Source: Opeltia flavorubescens (Eukaryota; Ascomycota; Lecanoromycetes; Teloschistales; Teloschistaceae). Taken from it: 64,000 nucleotides of DNA. The stretch spans positions 1,200,022-1,264,021 of the forward strand of contig KE546972.1 in assembly GCA_000442125.1 (NCBI GenBank). Direction: 5' to 3'. The position numbers and the translations under genes are program-made. A model generated the notes under the pieces. The model saw only the letters and a program-made list of their open reading frames with translations. It did no database searches and was not told the origin of the DNA. Below, in pieces: positions 50,201-63,500 of the stretch (its first letter is position 1; each line of letters opens with the position of its first letter).

Positions 50201-53200
50201 TAAAATAAGCGCTATCGTCTATAGCACTTAACGTATTATAGTACCGCTACACGCTAGTAAGACCGTTAAAATCGCTAGCTTATACTGAAAACCTCTAAAC
50301 CTTCTATAAAACCGTAACCTTATCTATAAGCTAAAAACTTTAAATACCTTCACTAACTATATATATATTATAGATTATATATTTAAGTAAGTCTATATTC
50401 GGAACGATTCGCTATTTCCTATTTAATTAGCTACGAAAATTTAATTAGGCACTATTTATAAATATAAGGCTAATAAATACTATTAAATTAGCTTAAAAAA
50501 CTATAAACTAGCTATTAAAGCGCTAAAGCGAAAGCTCGGATAGTTTTTAAAGAATTTTAAGCGCTATATAATAGCCGCTATAATAGCTACTATAGTTTTA
50601 AATATTACTATTATACTATCTATTAATTTTAACTATTAGACGGAAGTAGTATATTTTATAGAAGTAACGATCTTTAGAATATAAGCTAAATAAGCTACCC
50701 TAGTTACCTTAATTAAACGCCACCCGCGTTTATAATAAAATACCAGTAACGTAATTAATATACTAGAATTAAAGTATATAAATATTTTATTAGTAGAAAA
50801 CTAAAAGTAAATCTATAAGCCCGGGTAAGCTTATATATACCCTATTAGTATTTATAATAAGGAGGTTATTAATAAAGCTTTTAATAAATTTTATAAGTAA
50901 AATTAGATAAAATAGACTACTATAATTACCCTATTTTCGTTTCTTTACTTTATAGTTTAAAAAAATACTAATTAAAATTTTAAAGGCTATATTATTATCG
51001 ATATTTAGATATTTAATAAAATTATAATACTAGACGCCTATTTAATTCTACTATAAACGGAAATCCTAATATAAATTCGTAGCGCTAAAATCTTTTTTAT
51101 AATTAATTTTATAAGCTTTTTCTATTAATAGTAGATTAACTAATAATATCACTACTACTTAATAATAGTTTTATATCAGGGGTAAAAAATATTTAAAGTA
51201 CCGGTAATAGGCTACTATAATTTATTAGCTTACGTATAATAAATAATAAATAGAATTTTATACCCGTTTCGCTCCTTCTATAAAGTTTATATCAATAATA
51301 TTATAGTTTTTTCCTCTTTAGTAAAAAAATATATAGAGTATCTTAATTAGATCTTTAATACGCTTAATATTATAAATCTATATTTATTACCTATAAAATT
51401 ATTTATTAACTATATATCTATATATTTATTAAACTAGAAGGTTAATACCTTCGGGCTTACTATAATAAAAAATAAGCTAGAAGTAATTTTAAAGCTCTCG
51501 TTTCTATATATACTCTAATAATTTAAAAAATATCTTAATTTAATAAGCTACCTTTAATAGTATATTAATAATTATATAGCTATTATTAAACTATTTTAGG
51601 AGCGTAAAACTTATATAAACCGCGATATTACTATTAAAAGTAATACTTATAAAAAAGCTACTACCCGGAGTCCACTAGTAGTATTTATATCTAAAAAGTT
51701 TAATATATTCCACTATCTATAAAAGCTTTTTTTATCATTATCGATTCTAGTCTACTTTAATAAAAGCTTAGTACTATATATAAACCTAGATACTAGTAAA
51801 AAATTCGGTTTTATAGTTTATATTTATTATAATATAAATAAAGCTATTTATAAAGTAGGCGAAGAACTTAAATAGAAATTTAAGCGATTAATCCTATTTT
51901 TTAGCCGCTTACTATTAAACGCTAAAATATACTATTAGTCTATAAAATTAAAGATTATAGGTATTATTTAAATAGTTAAAAAGATCTACTATATAATTAA
52001 AATAGCTAAATATATTATTATTATCTATATAGATTATTTTACCGTAGTTAATATTTTATACTAAACTAGCTTAAATACGGTATTTATAGAAAAGTTTAAT
52101 TTTTATTTAATATAAACTTTTAAATACTTTTAACGCTTTAAGTTTAATATTTATTATAAGCTTAGGGTTATAAATACTATTCTAGATATACTATTAAGGC
52201 TTACTAGCCGTAAATACCGCCTAGAAATAGACGAATTACTAAATATAGATATCTTTATAGTACGTTATTTCCTAGTAAGCCTAGTAGAAATATTAACCGA
52301 ATTCCGCTAATAATTAATCGATAGATATATAAAAAAAAGCCGTTAGGCTAAAATTAAAAAATCCGTTAAAACTAATATAAAATTAAGTAATAATACTACT
52401 AAACTATTATATTATATTATTAACGGGCTATTCTACTTCGACGATAATAAGCAAGATTTACGTTTAATAATACCTACGGATATAGAAAAAAAAGTATTCT
52501 AGCTAGTATATAATAAAATAGGTTATTCTAGTTATATATATATATATAAACGCTTAATAGAAGGCCTTTATATATATAATATATTAATAAAGCTATATAA
52601 GTTTATCTATTACTACCCGCAGTATTAAGTTAACTAGATACCTCGCTACCGCCTATATAAAGCCCTATAGCTAGTATTTAATCTAGTAAGACTGTTTTAT
52701 ATATTTATTATTAATTTTATTTTTACCCTACTAAAATCGTATAAAAGGTATAATTATTATATATTAATAATAGATAAATTTACTAAAGTAGTTATCTATA
52801 TATTTAAAAAGACTATTTAAAGCGGTAAATAATAGGTTAAACAGCTATTAAATAAACTAATAAAGCTAAATTAGGATATATTATAAATAGTAATTTTAAA
52901 TCGCGATAAAAAGTTTATTAATTAACTATAACGCTAAATATTTAAAATATTAAAAGTAGATTTATAGTATTCTATTACCTAGTACCTATAAACTAATAAT
53001 ATATTAAAACGGTCTAATTAAACTACTAAAATTATTATACGCTATTATATTATTATACTAGACGACTCTAGACTATAGTTTACTATTTTTTTACGAATAT
53101 TAATAGCTTTTAATAATTTTATAAACTATAATTCTATATTTAAAATATTTAATTAAATATTATTCGGATTTAAAACTTATAAAATACTAGACCTTTTATA

Positions 53201-54079
53201 TTTACTAGACCTTAAGTAAGCTATCTAGCTAGATAGTATACTAGGCCCTAAAACTCCCGTTAACGCTCCCGTTAAAAAACTAGCTACTTTTTTAACTATA
53301 ATACAGATAGCTTATCGCTATAACCCGACTATTTTAAAGGCTAGCGAGCCTATAAACGCACCTATAGCACGGAATATTATAATACTAGTAGCTATAGAAG
53401 AATACCGGCTTATATATATCGATATTAAGAATATTATTACCTTTACTATAATAAAAATAAAAGAATATTATAATATATATTACTAACTAATTTACTTTAA
53501 GGTTAGCGATTTTATAAAAATACGTTTATATCGAGGCTATAATATACTAGAGCTTATTTCTAAAAAGATTAAATAATAATTAGTAGGCCTTTTTAAAATT
53601 ATTAAATATATTAGACTATTAGCTTATTATTTAAAGCTACTACCTATTATAAAAATTTACGATATAATATCAGTAGTATATCTAAAACCTACTACTAACC
53701 CTAGTAATAATCTCTACTAATACTACTATATACCTATACTCCTAGTCGTTATTAATAATAATAAAGAGTTTAAAATTAAACGAATCCTCTATAAGTACCG
53801 TATCTATAAAAGTAGAGGTTTTTCTATTTAATACCTTATTTATTAGGTTAATTATAGATTTAAAAACGATTAATAGATATTTAAATACCGCCTAGGTAAT
53901 ATTAAAGCACTAGTAGAAGAGTATAAACGCCGCTTTAGCTTAGAATCGACCCTAGACTATAATAAGGCCGCTAACGATACTAATACTAATATTAAATAGT
54001 AGAAATAAATTAAAGAGCCGCTTATTAATAAGGAAAAGCCTACTATTAGAGGCTAATAGCTTTATTTATTACCGGTATC
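47295..54079 (+). pseudogene. A2 gag-pol relic
   Basis: Gypsy order on +. A gag-like part lies from about 47650, then a protease region around 50000. The RT active-site region lies near 51285-51310. RNase H is about 51750-52000, with the Y-I-D-L-D-A-S pattern near 51775-51795. The integrase zinc-binding part is near 52400-52640 (ending in a Y-I-Y-N-x-x-x-K-L-x-x-F-I pattern), the core about 52680-53200. GPY/F-like (R-x-Y-R-G-Y-N-I pattern) is near 53520-53650 and the chromodomain-like end about 53760-53920. Only about 150 bp separate that end from the 3' LTR, so family A is compact. Broken by very many stops. Confidence 0.78.
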
Positions 54080-54284
54080 TATTGCGGTTATACCGTATAG
54101 GTAGAAGGTTAATAGGGTAGGTAGGGCTAAATAGCTATTATAGCCTAAAGGAGGCCTTTTAAATAAGTTCACCTAGTTGGGTTTAGCGCCTTTTAGCGCC
54201 TATATTTATTTAGTTACAGATTCTATAGATAAATAGTTCCTTACCTTTAATACAATACTATTACCCTATACCTACTATACAACA
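54080..54284 (+). repeat. A2 3' LTR (205 bp)
   Basis: Exact length partner of 47090-47294. Ends TATACAACA and keeps its CA end. Followed by the TSD ATTAT. Confidence 0.95.
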
Positions 54285-54731
54285 ATTATTCTATAATTTA
54301 TTATATTTTTTCGTTCTATAATTTACCGCGCTTTTTTATATTAATAAGCTCCCGACCTATTTTTTTTGTATTAGCCCCGTTGGGTAATAAAATTTTATTA
54401 GCGACTTTATCGGTAGCTATACGGCGATAAAGAATAATATTATTCTTTAGAGTTTTAGATATTTTCAAAGTTTTTAGAGTTTAGAGGCTTTAAAGCTCCT
54501 TTTATAGTACTAAATAAACTTATTCTATTAATAAGATAGATAGTTTAAAAAATAAAGGTCTTATACTCTCTCTTCTATTATATATATCCTTCTCTATATT
54601 CTTTTCGTTAGTATTTCTATTAGTAGTTTGCTACTGGTTTAGTATAAAAAAGAATTAATAGTTATAAAGATATTATCGGCGTTAAAGATTTAAGGAAACT
54701 AATAATCGAAGCGGTATTATTTAATTAAAGA

Positions 54732-54827
54732 AGTATTATTTAATTCGTTTCTTTTTTTTTAAAAGTATTATTTAATTTATTCTTTTTTTTTAAAAGTATT
54801 ATTTAATTTATTCCTCTTTTCTTTAAA
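54732..54827 (+). repeat. 31-32 bp tandem repeat, three units, in the E tail
   Basis: AGTATTATTTAATT followed by a T-rich run recurs at 54732, 54764 and 54795, with a partial related copy GGTATTATTTAATT at 54713. The T-runs of 9-10 bases differ slightly in length, which suggests slippage. Just downstream ATAACCGAAG occurs twice (54833 and 54857). Confidence 0.85.
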
Positions 54828-54929
54828 ATATTATAACCGAAGTTTTTAAAACGCTATAACCGAAGCCGTTTTTTATTACCGTATTAATTTTTATATATTT
54901 TAGATTAATTTAAAAGCAATAAAACGGAA

Positions 54930-54974
54930 TATAAATCTATAGTTTATAATATTAAAGTAAATTATAGATTTATA
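54930..54974. repeat. 16-bp imperfect inverted repeat in the E tail
   Basis: TATAAATCTATAGTTT (54930-54945) faces AAATTATAGATTTATA (54959-54974) across 13 bases, with one mismatched pair. It could form a stem but may be incidental in AT-rich DNA. Confidence 0.55.
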
Positions 54975-57232
54975 TTTATCTTTTACTAAATTATACCTTT
55001 AGGTTAGCTTTTTTTCTCTATACTTTTTCAGCTCGCGGATATAGTTATTGCTTTTATTTTTTTATTTAATTTAAAGTTGCTTTTAGCTTTAATAAATTAT
55101 TTAGTTAAATAGATAATAAAAAATAGTTTATAATAATTAGCGCCTTAATATTTAATTTTAAAAGCTTTAATAAAATTAAATCTCGCGATTATTAAAAAAA
55201 GTAAATAGAAAATAATAGAATTTAATATAATAAATATAAATTCACTAGGTTTAATAGACTGGCTAGCCCTTTTATAAAAATAGATTGTTTTTAATTAGTT
55301 TAGCTACTATTTAAGACCCTCTTTAAGTTGTTATTAAAAACCGACCGTTATTTTAAATCTAGACGAGGTTTTTATTAAAGCTAAACGGTATAACGAGCTA
55401 CTATTTTATATTATTTAGCTATCGATTAGTTTAAAGCGAAATTATTAAAAAAATCGGCTTTTAAAAGTATATAAAGTAATATTAAAGGCTCTAGTATAAA
55501 TTTAATAATAAATCTAGCGGAAAAATTAATTAGTATTAAATCCGGGTAAACTATTATTAAAAATTATATAAAAAATAATAAAAATTATATTAAATTTTAT
55601 TAGCTAAGTTTCTAGTTATTAAATACCGCTTTTATTATAGAAGATATTTTATTTAAAGGTAATTAATTAAAATTTAGTAATAAAATTTTATTATATTAGT
55701 TATAAATTAATAGTAAATAAATTAAAAGTAAAAAATTTAATAATAATTTATTATAATATAATAAAAATTTATTTTTATCGTTATTAAATACTATAGATTT
55801 AAAATTTTTTTTTTTTTTTTATTCCTCCTATCTATATTATTTAAACGGGTCTTCTCTTTTTATAGAGGAATACTTACTATATAAAGGTTATTAGACTAAA
55901 TAAAATTAAATATATAGGTTTATTTATAAAATTTCTAATTTTATAAAAGCTTTTAAAGTCTATTATTAAATTATTTAAAATTTTAAAATAAAACCTCTTC
56001 TATTAAAAAATCTAGGAAAAGATTTTTACTTTAATTTATAAATAGACTTCGACCGCGAGAAAATAAATCTAAATTTAGATAAAAAAAATAATAAACTTCT
56101 ATAAATATAAATAATTAACGACTTATATATAATATATTATTTTCCTATTTTAATTTTTATATTTATTATTTAAAATTATAGATTTTTTAATAAAAATTTT
56201 TTTATTTAATAAAATTCTAGCGGGTTTTATATAAAAGTTTATTATTATAAACTAGTAGTAAATCGGTTTAACTATTAGTTAAATCTACGTTTTAGTTATA
56301 AATCTAGAAATTCCGAGTTATTTTTACTAGTTTTTTATTTATAGGGGGTATAAGGTTTTATTTTTAAATAATATCTAAATATTTCTAAATATATCTAAGA
56401 TATTTTTATATTATTAGCCGTATAAAATAAAGAATTTAGATAAATTTAATATAAAATAACCGATATATTAATAAATTTATTATTAAATAATTCTAAGTAT
56501 TTTTATAATTTTAGCGGTATATATAATATAAAAACCCCGTATATTCCTTCTAGTATAATATATATAGAATTTTATTATCGAAAAACGTAGTTTTTAATAA
56601 TATATAGAAGTAACGGCTATATAATAAAGGCTCTATATTAAGTTAAATTTATAATTTAAGTAATTATTAAGTTTAAGTTATTATATAAAAACTTTATCTA
56701 TTAAAAAATAAATATAAAAATAAAAGAAATTTATTATTAATATTTTTAAAGGCTTTGCTATTAATAGATTTACTATTATTAAATAAACTACTAGATATTA
56801 TAATATCTATTATAACTAGTAAAAAAAAAGAAAGAAAAGATTTTTATAAAAGCCTATATTTATCTATTTATATAATTACTTACCCCTTTTATATTATACT
56901 AGAGTAAAGTTTATATATTAAATAAAAAAATATTTCTAATCCTTTTAACTATAATAATACTATAATATTTTTCCTACCGGTTTTCTATTAATAAAAGTAT
57001 ATATAACGTTATAAACTTTTAATAGGCTTTTAACGGAATTTTAATAGTAGAAAAATAATAAATATTAATAACTATTTTTATAGTTAATAGTATTACTATA
57101 AATAATTTTTTTTTTTTTTTTTTTTATTAAATTTTAGATAATTTTTAATAAATATTTATTTATATATTTTAAATAGTTTAAAATATTTTTAAACTTCAAT
57201 ACTAAGAATAGTATTTTAAAAAATAAGATAAT

Positions 57233-57529
57233 TTATACTATTAAATTATAGGAGTAGTTAATATTTTAACTTTAAGTAAAAATTATATAATAAAAATAAT
57301 ATATTAAGTTATTAGTATAGCGGGCTTTTTAAAAAATTTAAACGGGGTTATTTAAATAATTACTACCTTATATAAAATAAATATATTTTTAGGTATATAG
57401 CGATTCCTTTTACTTTTTATTAGAAAATAAAAGTTAGTTTTTTAATATATTTGAATATATACGCTATAGGTAGTTTTTTTATAATAGTCCACGCTTCTAA
57501 ATTGATATAATTGTATCTAGTATATTATA
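57233..57529 (+). repeat. E 3' LTR (297 bp)
   Basis: Partner of 41199-41495 and more strongly mutated than it. A purine-rich AAAAAATAAGATAA lies just before it (57219-57232). Followed by TCTAT and then by the A4 sequence. Confidence 0.85.
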
Positions 57530-57534
57530 TCTAT

Positions 57535-60500
57535 TATTTAATATTAGTATTAGTATTATTAACGGCTTTATTATAATTTAAAGNCGATTTTAAACTAAAA
57601 CGGCGCTTATATTCTTCTATTAATACTTTAATATTATTTAAGCGGTATTTAAATATTTATTAATTATTTTTAAATCTATAACTAACCTAATAAATAAAGT
57701 ATTAAATAGAAAAATCTTTATTTTTATAAATACAGCATTTACAGAGAATTTATTTAATTTTAAATTTTTTATTACTATTAATAATAACTAGAGGTATAAA
57801 TATACAGTAATACTAGTAAAAATTTTTACCAGAGTTAATAATAGGCTTTAGATAAATTATTAATATTATATTATAAATTTTTATAATAGATAGTAGCTTT
57901 AAATAATAGACTAATAATTTAATATATTCGATAATTTTAAAAAAGCCTACTAGCTATTATTTAATTTTTTTAAAAGTAAATTTTAATATATTATAACCTT
58001 AATATAAGCGTATTTTTATAAAATCGCTAACTTTTAAATAAATTAGTTAATAGTATATATTATAGTATTCTTTTATTTTTATTATAATAAAGATAATAAT
58101 ATTTTTAATATCGATATATATAGGCCGGTAGTCTTTTATAGTTATTAATACTATAATATTCCGTACTATAGATATATTTACAGGCTCGCTAGCTTTTAAA
58201 GTAGTCGAGTTATAATAATAAGCTATCTATATTATAGTTAAAAAAATAGCTAGTTTTTTAATAAAAGCGTTAGCGGGAGCTTTAAAGTTTAGTATATTTT
58301 CTAGCTAGATAATTTATTTAAAGTCTAGTAAATATAAAAAATCTAATATTTTATAAATTTTAAATCTAAATAATACTTAATTAAATACTTTAAATATAGA
58401 ATTATAGTTTATAAATTTATTAAAAGCTGTTAATATTTATAAAAAAATAATAAATTATAGTTTAAAATCGTTTAGTATAGCGATATAATAATATATAATA
58501 ATTTTAGTAATTTAATTAAATCGTTTTAATATATTATTAATTTATAAATATTAGGTAGTAGAATACTATAAATCTACCTTTAATATTTTAAATATTTAAC
58601 GCTATAATTAATCTATAAATTTTTTATTATAATTCGAAATTATTGCTTTTTATACGCCCTAATTTAATTTTAATAATCTATTTAATAGCTATTTAATCTA
58701 TTATTTACCGCTTTAAATAGTTTTTTTAAATATATAGATAATTATTATAATAAATTTATCTATTACTAATATATAATAATTATATCCTTTATACGATTTT
58801 AATAGAGCGAGGATAAAATCGATAGTAAATATATAGAACGGTCTTATTAGGCTAAATATTAGTTATAGAGCTCTATATAAATAGTAGTAAAATATTTAAT
58901 TAATTTAATACTACGGATAATAGCGAATAAATTTATATAGTTTCGTTAATATATTATATATATAAAGGCCTTTTATTAGGCGTTTATACGTATATATATA
59001 GTCGGGGTAATTTATTTTATTATATACTAGCTAGAATACTTTTTTTTTTATATCTATAAATATTATTAAGCGTAGGCCTTATTTATTATTATTAAAATAG
59101 AATAGCGCGTTAATAATATAATATAGTAGTTTAATAGTATTATTATCTAGTTTTATATTAATTTTAATAATTTCTTTAATTTTAGTCTAATAGCTTTTTT
59201 TTATATATCTATTAATTAATTATTAATAGAATTCGGTTAATATTTTTATTAAATTTACTAAAAAGTAACGTATTATAAAGGTCTCTATATTTAATAATTT
59301 ATTTATTTTTAAATAATATTTACAGCTAGCGAGTTTTAATAGTATATTTAAAATTATATTTATAATTTTAAACTTATAATAAATATTAAATTTAAAATAT
59401 TAAAAATATTCGGAACCTTATATTAAATAAAAATTAAATTTTTTTATAAATACTATATTTAGACTGGTTTAGCGTAAAATACTAACTATAATAGAATAAT
59501 TTATATAGATAATAATAATATTATTAGCTGCTTTAATTATATAATAGATTTTTTTAATTATTTAAATAATATTTATAATTATTAATTCTATAAACTAATA
59601 ATATATTTTAGTATCTAATAGTAATTAGCTAAAAAATAGAATTAATCGCTTAAATTTTTATTTAAATTCTTCGCCTATTTTATAAGTAGCTTTATCTATA
59701 TTATAATAAATATAAATTATAAAATCGAATTTTTTATTAATATCTAGATTTATATATAGTACTAAAATTTTATTAAAATAAACTAAAATTAATAATAATA
59801 AAAAAAGCTTTTATAAATAATAAAATATATTAAACTTTTTAAATATAAATATTATTAATAAATTTCGGGTAGTAGCTTTTTTATAAACGTTACCTTTAAT
59901 AGTAATATTACAGTTTATATAAATTTTATATTTTTAAAATAATTTTATAATAGCTATATAATTATTAATATACTATTAAAGATAGCCTATTAAATTTAAA
60001 TATTTTTTCAGCTATCGAAATATATATAAAAACGAGAGTTTTAAAATTACTTCTAGCTTATCTTTTATTATAATAAACCCGAAGGTATTAACCTTTTAGT
60101 TTAATAAATATATAGACGTATAATTAATAAACGATTTTATAAATAATAAATATAGATTTATAGTATTAAATATATTAAAAATTTAGTTAAAATACTTTAT
60201 ATATTCTTTTATTAAAGAGGAAAATATTATAATATTATTAATATAGATTTTATAAAAAAAAGAAAATAAATATAAAATTCTATTTATTATTTATTATACT
60301 TAAGCTAGTAAATTATAGTAATTTATTCCTAGTATTTTAAGTATTTTTTATTTTTAATATAAAGCTATTATTAAACGGTAGCAGTATTATTAATTAATTT
60401 ATTATTAATAGAAAAAGTTTACGAAGTTAATTATAGAAAAAATTTTAGCGTTATAAATTTATACTAGAATTTCCGTTTTATAATAAAATTATATAAATAT

Positions 60501-63500
60501 TTAATATTATAGTTTTATTAAATATTCGAATATCGATAATAATATAGCTTTTAAAATTTTAATTAATATCTTTTTAAACTATAAAATAAAAAAATAAAAA
60601 TAGAATAGCTATAATAATTTATTCTATTTAATTTTATTTATAAAATTTATTAAAGGTTTTATTAATAATTTTTTTATTATAAATATTAATAAAATATATA
60701 TAGGCTTATTTAAATTTATAAATCTATTTTTAATTTTTTACTAATAAAATATTTATATATTCGAATTCCGGTATATTAATTATATTACCGGTATTTTATT
60801 ATAAACACGGGTAGTATTTAATTAAAGCAGCTAGAGTAATTTATTTAATTTATATTTTAAAAACTATTACTTCTATAGAATATACTATTTCTATCTAATA
60901 GTAAGAATTAATAGATAGTATAATAGCGGTATTTAGAACTATAATAGCTATTATAATAACTATTATATAGTATTTAAAGTTCTTTAAAAACTATCTAAAT
61001 TTTTACTTTAAAACTTTAATAGCTAGTTTATAATTTTCTAAACTAATTTAATAATATTTATTAGCTTTATATTTTTAAATAATATTTAGCTAAATTTTTA
61101 TAGCTAATTAAATAAAAAATAGTAAATTATTTTAAATATAGATTTATTTAAATATATAATCTATAATATATATATAGCTTGTAAAAGTATCTAGTATTTT
61201 TAGTTTATATATAAAATTACGATTCTATAAGAAATTTAATAGATTTCGGCGTAGGCTTGCGATTTTAATAGTTTTACTAGTATACGGCGGTATTATAATA
61301 TATTAAATACTATAAATAATAGCGTTTACTCTAGTACTTTTAATACTAGTAGCGATTAGTACTATTATATTATTATAAGAGCTAATAGTTATTATATTCG
61401 TAAATAAATATATATCGATATTTATATATTTTATAATATTAATACCGATAAATATATTAATATTTAAATTAACTATTAAATAAAGCTCTCGTATAATAAT
61501 AATAAACTTTATAGCCTTTTTATTAAATATAAAAATTTCGATAATTATAAATTTAATAATATTATATTATTTTTTACTAATACCTTTAATAATTATAAAA
61601 GCTAGTATTTTCTAAATTATAATATATAGCAGCTATTCTAGTAAAAATTTTCGATTAATTAAATTTATTATACAGCCTATATTTTAATAAAAGCTATAAT
61701 TTTTTATATTTAATTATAAACGAATATCTATAATTATATAATAATATCTTTAAAAAATAAAATCTATTATTAATATATCTTTTATAATTTAATAAATTAA
61801 CTAGAATATTTATAATAATAGCTACTTAATAACCTTTTATTTAATAATTTTTAATATATTTTTAAATAGTTTAACTAATTTTAAACGAGTTTACGCTAGT
61901 ATTACTAAAATATTTAATTTAATAGTTGGTTTAATAATAGTAGCTACTATTAAAAATAGTTTATTATTATAGCTAGCGCGTAAATAATAATATAAAATAT
62001 TATTTAACTGAAAAATTTTATAATATTTATTATATTAGTATATTTTAAATTAGTTTAAATTCTATATATTTTACTATAATAAAATAGAATTTTATTATAT
62101 TATTATACTAATTAAAATCTTTATTAGTAGTATATAAAGCTTTATTAAATTTTTTATCTATTATATATTTAATTCTAGTAAACTCTCTTAATTAATAAAA
62201 GCTATTTTTATAATTCTAGTACTATTCTATTTTATTACTTAAAACCTACTCGTTAAAAACTTCTTATTAGAAATAGGCTCGCTAGTTATTTAACTAGCGG
62301 CTTCTATATAGATTCCGGTTATTATTATACTATTAATAGCTATAATTTTATTAATTTTTAGTTTAATTTTATTATAGCGGAATAATAGCTTTAAACGGAA
62401 ATTATTAATAAATATTTTAGATAATACGCTAATTATTTTATATACCCGGCTCGCTTTTAAATAACGGAGCTTATAGAGCTATAGAAAGATTCCGGTATTA
62501 ATATATAATAGAAAATATATTCGGTTAGTTTTTTTATATATAGTTTAAATATATAAATAAATATTTAGGCGTATAAAAAGGATTATTTTATAATAGCTAG
62601 TATACTACTACTTCTTTATATTATTTACCTTTTTTTTTCTATAAAAGATTTAGTTTTAATATTTTACAGTTTTTATTACTACTATAAATATCGAACTAGT
62701 TATTTTTTTTATTTTAAAAGAACTTATAAAAGGCTTTAATAATAAATATTATAATTTTATTTAAAATTAATATTTATAGCCGAATATTAAAATATTTAAT
62801 ATTAATTATTATTTAAATATTTTTAGTAAATTCTATTTTTATATTTTTTACTTAAATAATAATATTATTAAAATATTTTAAAAGATTTTTTTAAGTCTAT
62901 ATATTATTAATAGTATAGTATATCTATTTTAACTATATTAATATAATAGACGGTAGCTCGTTGAAATAGATTTTAAAAAATATATACTATAGTTTAATAC
63001 CTTTATTTAATTATAGCGATTTATAAATAGATTTATTAATTATAATAGTAAACTATATAATTATTTTATTTTATAAATAAAAATCCAGATTTTAATATAT
63101 TAATAATATATCTATTATTTTATATTTAATTTTTATACGTTATATAAAAGTATATATATTATAATAGATATTATATAATTTTATAAACTTTATAGACTAT
63201 TTATTACTATTTAATTAGAATAAATTAATATTATAAACCTTTTATTATAATTTAATAATCGCTAGTATAATTATTAAATTTATTAATATAATAATTAAAT
63301 AATTTTGAATATTCTATATAAAAAATTTTAATAGTTAAATTAAACGGGCGTTTATAAATAGCTATTTATTTAAAAGAGCTTACTATTATTATAATAGATT
63401 ATTATTATCTATAAATCCGCCCTATTATTATTATAATAAAATTCCTATTATATTTAATAGCGGTATAATACTATTTTCCGATTTTATTAAATAAAATAGA

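Larger units (their letters stand above)
47090..54284 (+). mobile_element. Element A2, full-length Ty3/gypsy fossil nested in E, best-kept A copy
   Basis: 7195 bp with two 205-bp LTRs and a perfect TSD ATTAT (47085-47089 and 54285-54289). It has no later insertion. The LTR differences I could read are all transitions and there is no length change. The copy retains the most TG and CA of family A, notably in its 5' LTR, fitting its place as the youngest layer of the right series. Coding is still broken by very many stops. It is the reference for the other three A copies. Confidence 0.95.
54290..57232 (+). other. E 3' tail, about 2.9 kb without recognised domain
   Basis: With 46800-47089 this makes about 3.2 kb between the E chromodomain-like end and its 3' LTR. 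It holds patches of higher GC and surviving TG/CA (TAGCCCCGTTGGGTAA at 54391-54406; TAGTTTGCTACTGG at 54625-54638), a tandem repeat, a hairpin and two T-runs (55805-55820 and 57106-57125). Parts of 55200-57000 look more codon-like than the rest on +, but I recognise no domain. It could be an extra gene of E, a long untranslated region, or an undetected insertion. Confidence 0.5.
41199..57529 (+). mobile_element. Element E, Ty3/gypsy fossil, nested in A4 and carrying A2
   Basis: Own sequence is 41199-47089 and 54290-57529, about 9.1 kb, larger than the other families. It has two 297-bp LTRs. Flanks TCTAC (41194-41198) and TCTAT (57530-57534) match the single site in intact A copies (near 53993-54004 in A2). 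Parts on +: gag-like region with a zinc-knuckle-like motif, RT, RNase H, integrase and a chromodomain-like end at about 46790. About 3.2 kb of unassigned tail follow, split by A2. Broken by very many stops. Younger than A4 and older than A2. Confidence 0.88.

Noticed and set aside
57106-57125. Run of 20 T as the poly(A) tail of a minus-strand LINE or SINE
   Set aside because: Only about 107 bases separate it from the E 3' LTR on the side where such an element would lie, and no target-site duplication is seen.
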